Positions 27,565-37,310 are shown, counted from the first letter of the stretch. The stretch: DNA of 64,000 bases from a bacterium (GCA_021794475.1 JAJYQS010000055.1:1-64000), one strand, 5' to 3'. The notes: generated by a model from the sequence alone, not told the origin. Translations and numbers: made by a program.

Positions 27565-29922
27565 TTACGATAACGTCCAGTTTTCAATTTTATCCATATC
27601 TTTAAGATTTGTTTTAACGTATACTTTGTTGTCGCTTATTTTTTCTTCTAATTTAGCAATCAAATCTATATATTTTGACTCAAAGTCGGGAACATTTTTT
27701 AAAGCAAGAATAGCCAAATCAAATCTGCTCATTTTATTTCTTATCACCATATCAAACGGTGTCGTCGTGGCGCCTTCTTCCATATAGCCTCTAACATGAA
27801 AGCGTTCAGGGTCGGGTCTTCCGTGGACGAGGTCGTGAATTATCCTGATATATCCATGGAATGCAAATACAACAGGGGTATGTTCAAGAAAAAGATTGAG
27901 AAAAACATCCGGGTCTATTCCGTGAGGATGATATTCCGCCGGACTCAATGTCATTAAATCTACTATATTTATTACCCTTGTTTTAAGTTCAGGAGCATAT
28001 TCTTTCAACAAAGATGCGGCGGCAATAGTTTCTAAAGTCGGAACGTCGCCGGCGCAGGCAAAAATTATATCGGGATTGCCATCATCTTTATTGCCCGCCC
28101 AGTCGAACACAGAAATTCCTTTCTGACAGTGTTTTTTTGCCGATTCCATATCAAGCCACTGAAGCTCAGGCTGTTTGCCTGCAATAATAACATTTACGTA
28201 GTTTTTAGAACGCAGGCAATGGTCCATGACTGCCAATAGCGTATTTGCGTCAGGCGGAAAATAAATTCTGGCGACCGATGACCTTTTATTTATTATATTA
28301 TCGATAAAGCCCGGTCCTTGATGTGAAAATCCGTTATGGTCCTGTCTCCATACATGAGAAGAAAGTATAATATTGAGGGAAGCTATCGGTTTTCTCCATG
28401 GAAATTCCTGAGCTATTTCAACCCATTTTGCAAACTGAGTGACCATAGAATCAACAACGGTTGCAAAGGCTTCATAAGTGATAAAAATGCCGTGCCTGCC
28501 GGTTAGCAGATATCCTTCAAGCCATCCTTCGCATAAATGTTCCGACAGAACTTCCATTAATCTCCCGTTTGCGGATACATGGTCGTCAATTTTTATGACA
28601 GGATTGACCGAGCATCTGTCTGTAACCTCAAAAACTCCGTAAAGCCGGTTGGATGCGGTTTCATCAGGACTTGTTAAACGGAAATTTTTAGGATTTTTTT
28701 TATAGATATCTCTTACATATTCACCGAGTCTTCTCGTGGATTCTAAAGTTATTGTTCCTGGAGTTTTTACGTCCACCGCATATTGCGTAAAATCGGGAAG
28801 ATTTAAATCTTCAAGAAGAAATCCGCCGTTAGCATAGGGGCTTGCTCCGATTCTTTTATTTTTCTTCGGAATAAAATCGGCTAGTTCTTTTATTAATACG
28901 CCATTTTCATCAAAAAGTTCATTATGTTTATAACTGCGCATCCATTCCTCAAGCAGTTTTAGATGAGAAGGATTTTGTACGGCATCCGTTATAGGCACCT
29001 GATGAGCCCTGAACGTGCCTTCTAAAGGTAAACCGTCAAGTTCTTTGGGACATGTCCAGCCTTTTAAAGTTCTCAATATTATCATAGGCCACGCAGGTTT
29101 TGTTTTAAATCCATTTTCTCTGGCGTCTTTTTGTATTGCAATTATATTTTTATAGCAGTTCTCAAGGGTTTCAGACATTTTTTTATGCATTTCAAACGGG
29201 TCATCGCCTTCTACAAAAAATACGTTGTAGCCATAACCCGAAAACAAATTTTTTAAGTGTTCGTCATCCGTTCTGCCTAACACGGTAGGACCGGCTATTT
29301 TATATCCGTTTAAATGCAAAATAGGAAGGACGGCGCCGTCTCTTTCGGGATTCAAAAAATCAACGGATTTCCAGCTTCCTTCTAAGGGCCCCGTTTCCGC
29401 TTCTCCGTCTCCTACTACGCATACCGTGATAAGCTGCGGATTATCGAATGCCGCTCCGAAAGCATGGACTAATGAATATCCTAACTCACCGCCTTCGTGC
29501 ATTGAACCTGGAATATGGGGACCGACGTGACTCGGAAAACCGTACGGTGTTGAAAATTTTCTGAACAGCTGATTCATTCCATAGACGTTCTGCGCAATTT
29601 CGGTGTGATGCTCGGATAAAGTGCCTTCTAAATAGGTATTTGCAAGTATTGCCGGAGCTCCATGCCCTGGACCTATTATCAAAAGGATATCGGCATCGGT
29701 ATGGTTTATAAGATTATTTAAATGCGTATAAATAAAGTTTAAACCGGGCGTAGTTCCCCAGTGTCCGAGCAGTCTAGGTTTTATATGCTCGGGACTCAGC
29801 GGCGCCTTTAACATTGCGTTATCTTTGAGATAGATAGCGCAGCAGGCTAAATAATTTGCAGCTCTCCAGAACGAATTTATAGTTTCTAATTCTTTTTCAT
29901 TCATTATTGCTTGTTCTGTCAT
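27565..29922 (-). CDS. xfp: Xylulose-5-phosphate/fructose-6-phosphate phosphoketolase
   Basis: A thiamine-diphosphate enzyme of 785 residues that cleaves xylulose-5-P (and often fructose-6-P) with phosphate to acetyl-phosphate. Typical segments are LLGHWGTTPGLNFIYTHLN, IGPGHGAPAILANTYLEGT, VVGDGEAETGPLEGSW for ThDP binding, GRTDDEHLKNLF, SSHVWRQDHNGFSHQGPGF and NVIIAGKQPELQWL. The length is normal. The gene stands alone, with a GGAGGTTAACTG-type leader and its own terminator. Acetyl-P could be turned into acetyl-CoA or ATP; partner genes are not in view. Confidence 0.95.
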   Translation of the reverse strand: MTEQAIMNEKELETINSFWRAANYLACCAIYLKDNAMLKAPLSPEHIKPRLLGHWGTTPGLNFIYTHLNNLINHTDADILLIIGPGHGAPAILANTYLEGTLSEHHTEIAQNVYGMNQLFRKFSTPYGFPSHVGPHIPGSMHEGGELGYSLVHAFGAAFDNPQLITVCVVGDGEAETGPLEGSWKSVDFLNPERDGAVLPILHLNGYKIAGPTVLGRTDDEHLKNLFSGYGYNVFFVEGDDPFEMHKKMSETLENCYKNIIAIQKDARENGFKTKPAWPMIILRTLKGWTCPKELDGLPLEGTFRAHQVPITDAVQNPSHLKLLEEWMRSYKHNELFDENGVLIKELADFIPKKNKRIGASPYANGGFLLEDLNLPDFTQYAVDVKTPGTITLESTRRLGEYVRDIYKKNPKNFRLTSPDETASNRLYGVFEVTDRCSVNPVIKIDDHVSANGRLMEVLSEHLCEGWLEGYLLTGRHGIFITYEAFATVVDSMVTQFAKWVEIAQEFPWRKPIASLNIILSSHVWRQDHNGFSHQGPGFIDNIINKRSSVARIYFPPDANTLLAVMDHCLRSKNYVNVIIAGKQPELQWLDMESAKKHCQKGISVFDWAGNKDDGNPDIIFACAGDVPTLETIAAASLLKEYAPELKTRVINIVDLMTLSPAEYHPHGIDPDVFLNLFLEHTPVVFAFHGYIRIIHDLVHGRPDPERFHVRGYMEEGATTTPFDMVIRNKMSRFDLAILALKNVPDFESKYIDLIAKLEEKISDNKVYVKTNLKDMDKIENWTLS

Positions 29923-30067
29923 CAGCAGTTAACCTCCTTAATTTATTTAGATTTATTTAACAATATTATTATTAAATAAATAACAGACAGTTAAATATAA
30001 TTTATTAATTTATAAAGAATAAAACAACAGTCAACCTGCTTTTTTGTATTATTCTAATTAACTAAAT

Positions 30068-30673
30068 TTAACTAAATCCATATTGTTCCAGTTCTTTTTT
30101 TGTCGTATCGTAGCTGATATGGCGGAAGGCGTTAATGCCCAGATTAGCGGCTGTTTCAACGTTAAAATATCTGTCATCTATAAAAATACATTCTTCAGGT
30201 TTTGAAAATGCAAGATTTAAGGCAAGTTTATATATATTTTCATCAGGTTTTCGCAAATGCACAAAACACGATGTTACAAAAAAGTCGAATAATTTGTCTA
30301 AGTTAAATGTTTTAACACGGTAGAGAGAAAGTTCAAGTCCTTCGTTGTTAAGAGCGGCAAGTTTAAATTTATGACGGGATTTTAATGCATGAAACAAGCT
30401 TATCATATTCGGAATATCGCGCGACTGACTGAACATAAAATTTTTAAAATCAGTTTTAGAAAACTCCCGTTCAGTATAAAATATTGATTTGTCAAGATAA
30501 TTATCTAATGTAATTTTTCCTTCTTCATAAAGCGAAAATAAATAACCATGTCTTTCAGAAAAATCATTATAATCTAAATTAAATTTTTCAGCCGCAAATT
30601 TTCTTGAATTGGTGTCCCAGCCGTTGGTCAACAAAACACTGCCTATATCTAAAAAAATTGTTTTTATTTCCAT
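30068..30673 (-). CDS. HAD-superfamily hydrolase
   Basis: A 201-residue HAD hydrolase. Motif I is IFLDIGSVLLTNGWD, where the second Asp is replaced by Gly-Ser, as in several YihX-like or epoxide-hydrolase-related members. Motif II is AALNNEGLELS, with Asn in place of the usual Ser/Thr, the Lys is in HLRKPDENIYKLAL, and motif III/IV is CIFIDDRYFNVETAANLGI. It probably acts on a small phosphorylated compound; without the second Asp in motif I, phosphatase activity is less certain. Confidence 0.82.
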   Translation of the reverse strand: MEIKTIFLDIGSVLLTNGWDTNSRKFAAEKFNLDYNDFSERHGYLFSLYEEGKITLDNYLDKSIFYTEREFSKTDFKNFMFSQSRDIPNMISLFHALKSRHKFKLAALNNEGLELSLYRVKTFNLDKLFDFFVTSCFVHLRKPDENIYKLALNLAFSKPEECIFIDDRYFNVETAANLGINAFRHISYDTTKKELEQYGFS

Positions 30674-30725
30674 TTTGTTTTCATTGTTAATAAGCAGATT
30701 TTCTTAAAATTATTTGATACAATAT

Positions 30726-30739
30726 ATCGATATATCGAT
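30726..30739. promoter_or_regulatory. 14-bp perfect palindrome, possible operator
   Basis: ATCGATATATCGAT reads the same on both strands. It lies in the spacer between the divergent HAD and AcuC-like genes, beside the start of a 46-codon ORF. Dimeric regulators often bind such sites; no protein can be named. Confidence 0.35.
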
Positions 30740-30878
30740 GTTTAACGTATTATATAATAATTATATCACAATTTATTCAAATAACAATTTAAGAGAAGCG
30801 GCATCTTCTCTTTTAGTAGGCAGAGTTAGACTGATACGTTCCGAATTTGCCGTAGATACCGCATATGTGAAAAAATAA
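30738..30878 (+). CDS. Possible 46-residue ORF ahead of the AcuC-like gene
   Basis: An ORF of 46 codons, beginning MFNVLYNNYITIYS and ending VDTAYVKK, whose TAA is one base before the ATG of the AcuC-like gene. The close join would allow translational coupling, and the downstream gene has no clear ribosome site of its own. No family is recognised and its own ribosome site is weak. A stem AAGAGAAG/CTTCTCTT lies within it at 30791-30812. It could be a leader ORF or chance. Confidence 0.3.
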   Translation: MFNVLYNNYITIYSNNNLREAASSLLVGRVRLIRSEFAVDTAYVKK

Positions 30879-30879
30879 T

Positions 30880-31935
30880 ATGAAAAAAATAGCCTTGTTA
30901 TATAATCAGGAATTAGAAAAATATAAATATGCCGAGTATCATCCTTTAAAAAGAGAACGCATTATTTATACTATGCAAAAAATTAAAAAATATTCAAAAG
31001 GCGTATACGAAAATTTTATTGCAGAACCTGCTTCGCTCGAAGAAATGAGTTTATATCATGGCGAAGACTACATCAGATATCTTTATGAAATAGAAAATGA
31101 TAAAACAAAATATATACCCAATAAATATGGAATAGGCACCACGGACAATCCTTACTTTAAAGGTATTTTTTCTACATCCGCCATTCATATAGGCGCAGTG
31201 AATTTAGCTGCCGATTTAATTGTAAAAGAAAATTATTCCGATGTTTTTTATTTTCCTGGCGGACTTCATCATGCAAAAAAAAATCAGGCATGGGGATTCT
31301 GTTTTGTAAACGACCCTGTTTATGCAATATTGAGATTATTAAATTATAAGAAAAAGGTGTTGTATGTAGATATAGATGCGCATTTTTGCGATGGAGTTGC
31401 ATGCGCTTTCAAAAACAATCCAGTAAACAAAAAAGATTTATTAATAATGTCGTTTCATGAAAGCGGCGACTTTTTGTTTCCGGGTACAGGCTACATTGAA
31501 GAAAATGATTCAATTAATTTTCCGCTCTACCCCGGCACCGATGACCATACTTATTTATTAAATTTTAAAAAAGTTTTCGATACAGTATTTGATGAATTTC
31601 AACCTGATGTTATAATTGCGCAAATAGGGGCAGATTCATCAAAATTTGATATATTATCGCATTTAGATTTATCTTTGAAAGGTTATTTAAATATCATTAA
31701 AATTATTAGTGAAAAAAACGTAAATAAAATATGGCTGGGCGGTGGCGGATATAATAATAAATTTACTTCATGCGCATGGTCATCGGCTTTCAGATTGGTT
31801 TTAGGAGATATAAAGGCCGGTGATATTAAACATAATATTAAAGACCTGAAAGCGTTTAATTATGCAGAAAAAAATTATGACTTTCTCGCAAAAAATATTC
31901 TTTTAAAGCCTAAATTAAGTGAGCATCTTGACTGA
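30880..31935 (+). CDS. Histone-deacetylase/AcuC-family deacetylase
   Basis: A 351-residue zinc-dependent deacetylase of the arginase/HDAC fold. The His pair is in FPGGLHHAKKNQAWGFCFVND, the metal ligands in LYVDIDAHFCDGVACAF (usual DxDxHHGDG, here with Phe-Cys for His-Gly), and IAQIGADSSKFDILSHLDLS carries the later Asp. The C-terminal IWLGGGGYN holds the conserved Gly-Gly-Tyr loop. Members remove acetyl groups from proteins, polyamines or acetoin-related compounds; the substrate is not known here. Confidence 0.88.
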   Translation: MKKIALLYNQELEKYKYAEYHPLKRERIIYTMQKIKKYSKGVYENFIAEPASLEEMSLYHGEDYIRYLYEIENDKTKYIPNKYGIGTTDNPYFKGIFSTSAIHIGAVNLAADLIVKENYSDVFYFPGGLHHAKKNQAWGFCFVNDPVYAILRLLNYKKKVLYVDIDAHFCDGVACAFKNNPVNKKDLLIMSFHESGDFLFPGTGYIEENDSINFPLYPGTDDHTYLLNFKKVFDTVFDEFQPDVIIAQIGADSSKFDILSHLDLSLKGYLNIIKIISEKNVNKIWLGGGGYNNKFTSCAWSSAFRLVLGDIKAGDIKHNIKDLKAFNYAEKNYDFLAKNILLKPKLSEHLD

Positions 31936-31948
31936 TTTGAACATATCA

Positions 31949-32410
31949 TTAGATATATTTAATTATTGATAGGAAAAAAAGTATTGTCCCTACTACCACG
32001 CAACTGTCGGCAACGTTAAAACTCGGCCAGTGATACTGGTATATATGGATATCTATAAAATCGACCACAAATCCCTGTACAATCCTGTTGATTAAATTAG
32101 AAAAAGCGCCTGATATAATTAATGCGGAAGAAATTATAAAAAGATTTGTACCTATTTTAACTTTGAATAAAATATAAATTAGCGCAATTATAATGGCAAA
32201 CGTGAAAAATATTATGATATATTTAGATGCGCTTCCCATAATACCGAAAGCTATGCCTGTATTATTGACATGCACTATATTGAAATAGTGCTTTATAACT
32301 GTAATTTTTCCGTAAAAAGAAATATTTTTAGCTATTATATACTTTGTGAGCTGGTCAATAATAAAAACCGGAATGAATATAGCAATTAAAACTAATAATT
32401 TTTTTTTCAT
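31949..32410 (-). CDS. lspA: Lipoprotein signal peptidase (signal peptidase II)
   Basis: A 153-residue inner-membrane aspartic protease that removes lipoprotein signal peptides. It has four hydrophobic segments. The catalytic Asp residues are in GFVVDFIDIH and FNVADSCVVVG, and GAFSNLINRIVQG and VNNTGIAFGI are the other conserved blocks. The final residues are hydrophobic. It sits 77 bases past pgk on the same strand, so gap-pgk-lspA may be transcribed together. Confidence 0.95.
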   Translation of the reverse strand: MKKKLLVLIAIFIPVFIIDQLTKYIIAKNISFYGKITVIKHYFNIVHVNNTGIAFGIMGSASKYIIIFFTFAIIIALIYILFKVKIGTNLFIISSALIISGAFSNLINRIVQGFVVDFIDIHIYQYHWPSFNVADSCVVVGTILFFLSIIKYI

Positions 32411-32487
32411 ATATGATTATTTATTTTTTTACGAAAAATTTATGTATTTTATATATTTTATTGTATAGCAATTTTTATATCGTAATT

Positions 32488-33714
32488 TTACAATTGCTGA
32501 TTAGGCATCAATTTATTTTTTTTAGAACATTCTATAAGGGCCTGTATCCCAGGCAAAACTTTACCCTCAAGCAGTTCAAGAAACGCTCCTCCTCCCGTGG
32601 AAACATAAGACATTTTGGCAAATTCGCCTGCTCTGTGCAGAGCGACGTCTGTATCCCCTCCGCCGACTATTGTAAGTGCGTACGCGTTTGCAACATTTGA
32701 TACCATGGCATATGTACCCCTGCTGAATGCATCAAACTCGAACACGCCCATCGGACCGTTCCATACGATTGTTTTTGCATTTTGAATTGCTTCTGAAAAT
32801 AAGGTTACGGTAGCAGGTCCAATGTCTAATGCAAGCCAATCTTTCGGAATTTCCTGAACCGTTGTAACTTTGGATTCTGCATCCGGTGTAAACTTATCGG
32901 CTACTACAACATCGACAGGCAGATAAAGTTTAATTTTTTTTTCCTTTATTTTATTCAATGTGTTTTTAGCATAGTCAACCATATCGTTTTCGACTAAGGA
33001 AGCCCCAATGTCGTGGCCTAAAGCCTTTAAAAACGTATTTGCCATAGCCCCGCCTATAACTAATTTATCGACTTTTTCAGCTAAATTGGAGAGCACTTCT
33101 ATCTTTCCTGAGACTTTTGCTCCGCCTATAATTGCCACAAACGGTCTCATCGGGTTTTCTACCGCTCTTCTGAAGTAATTGAGCTCTTTTCTGATAAGAA
33201 AACCGGCTGCGCAAGTGCTGACATATTTCGTCACTGCAACATTTGAAGCATGCGAGCGGTGTGCCGTTGCGAAAGCATCGTTGACGTATATATCGCACAA
33301 TGACGCAAGCTCTTTACCGAAATTATCGTCATTGGCAGTTTCTTCAGAATGAAACCGTAAATTTTCCAGAAGCAGAATATCCCCGTAAGAACTGGACTTT
33401 ACGGCATTTTCAGCCAACTCCCCTATGCAATCGTTAACAAACTTGACTTCTTTATCTAAAAGCCTGCTGAGCCGTTTAGCTACGACGAGAAGAGAAAGTT
33501 CGGGAACCGGTTTTCCTTTAGGGCGTCCCATATGGGACATGAGAACAATTTTTGCTTTTTCATCGAGGCAGTAATTTATTGTCGGTAAGACTGCCCTGAT
33601 TCTGGAATCATCTGTTATATTCCCGTTTGAGTCCAAAGGCACATTGAAGTCAACCCTTATTAAAAGAGTTTTATTTTTTATTTCAATTTCATCTATATAT
33701 ACAATATTATCCAT
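32488..33714 (-). CDS. pgk: Phosphoglycerate kinase
   Basis: Glycolytic enzyme making ATP from 1,3-bisphosphoglycerate. The 408-residue protein has LLIRVDFNVPLDSNGNITDDSR, the substrate-binding LMSHMGRPKG and LLENLRFHSEE, the middle VAIIGGAKVSGKIEVL, and the C-terminal VGGGDTDVALHRAG / STGGGAFLELLEGK. Length is normal. It follows gap by 189 bases on the same strand. Confidence 0.97.
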   Translation of the reverse strand: MDNIVYIDEIEIKNKTLLIRVDFNVPLDSNGNITDDSRIRAVLPTINYCLDEKAKIVLMSHMGRPKGKPVPELSLLVVAKRLSRLLDKEVKFVNDCIGELAENAVKSSSYGDILLLENLRFHSEETANDDNFGKELASLCDIYVNDAFATAHRSHASNVAVTKYVSTCAAGFLIRKELNYFRRAVENPMRPFVAIIGGAKVSGKIEVLSNLAEKVDKLVIGGAMANTFLKALGHDIGASLVENDMVDYAKNTLNKIKEKKIKLYLPVDVVVADKFTPDAESKVTTVQEIPKDWLALDIGPATVTLFSEAIQNAKTIVWNGPMGVFEFDAFSRGTYAMVSNVANAYALTIVGGGDTDVALHRAGEFAKMSYVSTGGGAFLELLEGKVLPGIQALIECSKKNKLMPNQQL

Positions 33715-33903
33715 GAATAATAGTCAGGCAGTTTTATAAATTTATCATTATTTTATTATTATAGCGTTAAGATATCAAGTTTAATTCTCAGGCGTATATA
33801 AAAACCGAACCGAAAGCCGTACAATCTTAAAGTTCCAAATTTATTATAAACTCAATAAATCAGTTAGCGATAATTAATAGGTTGATAATTATTTAATATT
33901 TAA

Positions 33904-34917
33904 TTATCTGAACATAAAAGTGCTTAAATCAGTAATTCTTGTTGAATAACCCCACTCATTATCGTACCATGCGAGAACTTTAACCAAATTATTCTGTATA
34001 ACTTTTGTCGTTAAAGAATCCACAATAGATGAATGAGGGTCGCCCCTATAATCTATTGAAACTAACGGCTCCTCGCTGTAAGCCAGAATTCCTTTCATAG
34101 AATTTTCCGAAGCCTCTAGAAATTTTTCATTTACTTCTTCGACTGTCGTATTTTTTTTGACCAAACATACTAAATCGTTTATTGACACGTCCGGAGTAGG
34201 AACCCTTAAAGACATACCGTCCAATTTTCCTTCTAATTCAGGCAAGACTTCACAAATTGCTTTTGCAGCCCCGGTCGTAGTAGGTATTATAGAAACAGCT
34301 GCGGCTCTCATTCTTCTGAAATCTTTATGCGGAAGATCCAGAATTCTTTGGTCATTGGTGTAGGAATGCGCCGTTGTCATATTGCCTTTTTCTATAATAA
34401 AATTATCATTAAGCACTTTTGCAACCGGAGCAAGACAGTTTGTTGTGCATGACGCCATGGAAACTATCGTATGTTTGTTTTTGTCATATATATTTTGATT
34501 TACGCCAAGCACAATAGTAGCGTCCGGATTGTGCGCAGGAGCTGAAATTAAGACTTTTTTCGCTCCGGCTGCAAGGTGTTTTGATGCATTTTCCCTGTCT
34601 GTAAACAATCCTGTAGATTCAACAACTAAATCTACGTTAAGTTTTTTCCACGGCAGCCCGGAGGGGTCTTTAATAGCCGTGATTAATGAATCTCTTTTGT
34701 TAGCATAAATATTTGTATCGTCATACCCTATTTCGAAATTTGCTTTGCCATGGACAGAATCAAATTTTAGCAGAAAAGCAAGCGCTTTAGGTGTAGTTAT
34801 ATCATTTATTGCGACGATTTCAATGTCTTCGCCGGCCTCTATTTTAGATTGAAAAATTCTGAAAACATTTCTGCCTATGCGGCCAAAACCGTTAATTGCA
34901 ATTCTTAAAGAAGCCAT
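33904..34917 (-). CDS. gap: Glyceraldehyde-3-phosphate dehydrogenase
   Basis: A 337-residue enzyme converting glyceraldehyde-3-P to 1,3-bisphosphoglycerate. The NAD-binding start RIAINGFGRIGRNVFRI and the catalytic SMASCTTNCLAPVAKVL with Cys are clear. TAHSYTNDQRILDLPHKD follows, and LAWYDNEWGYSTRI closes the protein. It has a strong GGAGGTAACAG leader and precedes pgk. Confidence 0.97.
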   Translation of the reverse strand: MASLRIAINGFGRIGRNVFRIFQSKIEAGEDIEIVAINDITTPKALAFLLKFDSVHGKANFEIGYDDTNIYANKRDSLITAIKDPSGLPWKKLNVDLVVESTGLFTDRENASKHLAAGAKKVLISAPAHNPDATIVLGVNQNIYDKNKHTIVSMASCTTNCLAPVAKVLNDNFIIEKGNMTTAHSYTNDQRILDLPHKDFRRMRAAAVSIIPTTTGAAKAICEVLPELEGKLDGMSLRVPTPDVSINDLVCLVKKNTTVEEVNEKFLEASENSMKGILAYSEEPLVSIDYRGDPHSSIVDSLTTKVIQNNLVKVLAWYDNEWGYSTRITDLSTFMFR

Positions 34918-35504
34918 TCTGTTACCTCCGTGTTGAAATAAAATTAAATAAAGACATATTATGTAATAACGCAGTATATCAGATTGAATTTTAGCACATT
35001 TGTTCCGGAAAATATATCAATAATTATTATAAATATTATATCTTATTAATATAATCATAAAATACAAATTATAATGTTAATTATCTTTGTTATTTTATTG
35101 TAATATTTGATATAATATCGTATTATATGACATACATTTATAACTTGTTTATAATTTCATGGATAATTGCATATAATTTATATAATTATTAATATTTTTA
35201 GTGCGTTTATATTATATATTACATATTTTTCAGCAGGTGATAAATTGAATGAATAAAATAGGCTACTGCAGATTATTAATTAACCGGTTAATGAATAAAC
35301 GTTAATAAACGGTTAATAACCCTGCTGCCAGATTAAATTATACCACAATTATATCCATATATAATATAATAATTGATAAAAATATAATTCATTACAGATT
35401 CGTTATAGTGCTATAATGTTATAATCTCAAATTTTTAAATTGGATTATTGGATTATTTTGTTTAATATAATCTTAATATAACTAAAAAATAAGGAGATAT
35501 TTTA
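34918..35504. other. 587-base AT-rich divergent spacer with short repeats
   Basis: This stretch holds the start regions of gap (minus) and the MBL hydrolase (plus). No ORF or RNA is recognised. It contains a perfect palindrome ATTAACCGGTTAAT at 35279-35292 and three copies of CGGTTAATAA or near forms beginning at 35285, 35300 and 35310. It also contains CAGCAGG at 35231-35237 with its complement CCTGCTG at 35321-35327. These could be operator sites for either gene. Confidence 0.5.
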
Positions 35505-36170
35505 ATGTATACCTATAAAGATATTACTATAAAAAGAATTGCTCATGACTGTTTTTTAGTTTCAAACGGTAAAATTAATCTTTATTTTGACCCATTTAGA
35601 ATAGAAGAAAACCTTCCGAAGGCTGATTATATTCTTATAACGCATGAACATTTTGACCATTTTTCAATAGACGACATAAGGAAAATAATCAAAGAATCTA
35701 CTGTTTTATTTATGAATGAAATGACAGAGAAGGCATTGGGAAACCAGTTAGCAAATAAAGTTGTGACCGTTAACCCCGGAGACTCGATTGATTATGACGG
35801 AATTCACATAAAAGGAGTTCCTGCTTATAATGTCAATAAATTTAGAGAACGCGGCATCGTATATCATCCTAAAGAAGATAAAAAATTAGGGTTTATAGTA
35901 CTTATTAACAATGTAAAAATTTATCATGTCGGAGATTCGGACAATATTCCTGAAATGAAAAATTTAAAGGATGAAAATATTGATATTTTGCTAATTCCGG
36001 TAAGCGGAACTTATGTAATGACCCCTAAAGAGGCTCTTGACGCTACATTAACTATTAATCCAAAAGTTGCTATCCCTATGCATTACGGGGCTATAGTCGG
36101 TTCTGAAACCGATGCGCAAGATTTCGCAGAAGCAGTCAAGAACAAAGGGTTAGATGCCGTTTTAATTTGA
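35505..36170 (+). CDS. UPF0173-type metal-dependent hydrolase (MBL fold)
   Basis: A 221-residue metallo-beta-lactamase-fold protein. The metal motif is ILITHEHFDHFS, KIYHVGDSDNIPEM contributes the later Asp and IPMHYGAIVGSE the final His. Members of this short family lack extra domains; the biochemical function is largely unknown. It has an ATAAGGAGATATTTT leader. Confidence 0.87.
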   Translation: MYTYKDITIKRIAHDCFLVSNGKINLYFDPFRIEENLPKADYILITHEHFDHFSIDDIRKIIKESTVLFMNEMTEKALGNQLANKVVTVNPGDSIDYDGIHIKGVPAYNVNKFRERGIVYHPKEDKKLGFIVLINNVKIYHVGDSDNIPEMKNLKDENIDILLIPVSGTYVMTPKEALDATLTINPKVAIPMHYGAIVGSETDAQDFAEAVKNKGLDAVLI

Positions 36171-36313
36171 TGTTATTTATGTACTGTATTTAAGCGGTTT
36201 ATTTATTTACATGATTAATAATATAAAAAATGACAAAAACGATACCGAGTGTATTTAATCGGTTTATTTTTTATTTATACATAGTTGTATTCTGTCAAAT
36301 TATATAAAACTAT

Positions 36314-37297
36314 ATGCAAAAAGAAAATTATCTGCCGATAATAATAGAAAGTCTCGTATTCGGTAAAAATTCTGATTATCCGCTGTATATTAAAACAGGC
36401 GACAGATATGTTTTATACAGGTCAAAAGCTCTGATATTCTCGCATAACGATGTTTTACGGCTGAAAAATAACGGAGTCTGCAATCTGTATATTAAACAGG
36501 AAGATAAAAAAAAATATGATGAAGACATGATAGAGCATATGAAGAACATTACATCTGCCGACAATAAAAGTTTTGAAGATAAAGCCGTGAATATTTACAA
36601 TTATTCAAAAATATATGCACAATATATAATGACTACCGGAAACATAAAAGATGTCAAAGAACAGCTGAAGCAGGTCATTGAAACTATGGTGGAATATATT
36701 TTAATGAGCGAACTTGCTTTGGTTAATATTATTCATATGTCTCAGCACGATGCCGGCGAAGTTGGACATGGAATGAACGTCAGCATTTATGCTATGACTC
36801 TTGCAGGCAGATTAGGATTCTCCAACAAAGTATCATTGTACGAAATAGGGTTAGCCGGATTAGTGCATGATATAGGAAAAATAAAAATTTCGCAGCAATT
36901 ACTGCAGAAACAAAATTTGACCGAAGAAGAATTAAATGAAATAAAGAAGCATCCTATTTATTCAAAAGAAATTTTAATAGAGAATGAGGTTGATAGCGAT
37001 AATATAATAAACGCCGTTATTGAACATCACGAAGCGTCAAACGGGACAGGTTATCCATACGGTAAAATGGAAGAAAATATTTCCGCTTTCGGCAAAATAC
37101 TTATCATTGTCAATGTGTTTGATTCGCTTATGAGAGACTTGCCTTATAGAATCAAATTAGAAAAAAAAGACGCGTTAAATAATATGATTTTACACAGAGA
37201 ACTATATAATAATGCATTTTTAAAAGAATTTGTGCTGCTTATGAAAGAATCAGGCGAAAAAAACAAATTTATCGCAAATACCAAATTTATTGCTTGA
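36314..37297 (+). CDS. HD-GYP domain protein, probable cyclic-di-GMP phosphodiesterase
   Basis: A 327-residue protein with an N-terminal domain of about 95 residues (QKENYLPIIIESLVFGKNS, KTGDRYVLYRSKALIF) resembling the accessory domains that precede HD-GYP proteins. The HD-GYP core follows: GHGMNVSIYAMTLA, VHDIGKIKISQQLL, EIKKHPIYSKEILIE, VIEHHEASNGTGYPYG and ILIIVNVFDSLMRDLPYR. The HD dyad and the GYP are intact, so cyclic-di-GMP breakdown is likely. No signal-receiver domain is present. Confidence 0.88.
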   Translation: MQKENYLPIIIESLVFGKNSDYPLYIKTGDRYVLYRSKALIFSHNDVLRLKNNGVCNLYIKQEDKKKYDEDMIEHMKNITSADNKSFEDKAVNIYNYSKIYAQYIMTTGNIKDVKEQLKQVIETMVEYILMSELALVNIIHMSQHDAGEVGHGMNVSIYAMTLAGRLGFSNKVSLYEIGLAGLVHDIGKIKISQQLLQKQNLTEEELNEIKKHPIYSKEILIENEVDSDNIINAVIEHHEASNGTGYPYGKMEENISAFGKILIIVNVFDSLMRDLPYRIKLEKKDALNNMILHRELYNNAFLKEFVLLMKESGEKNKFIANTKFIA

Positions 37298-37310
37298 CCA
37301 AGTTCCGGTT

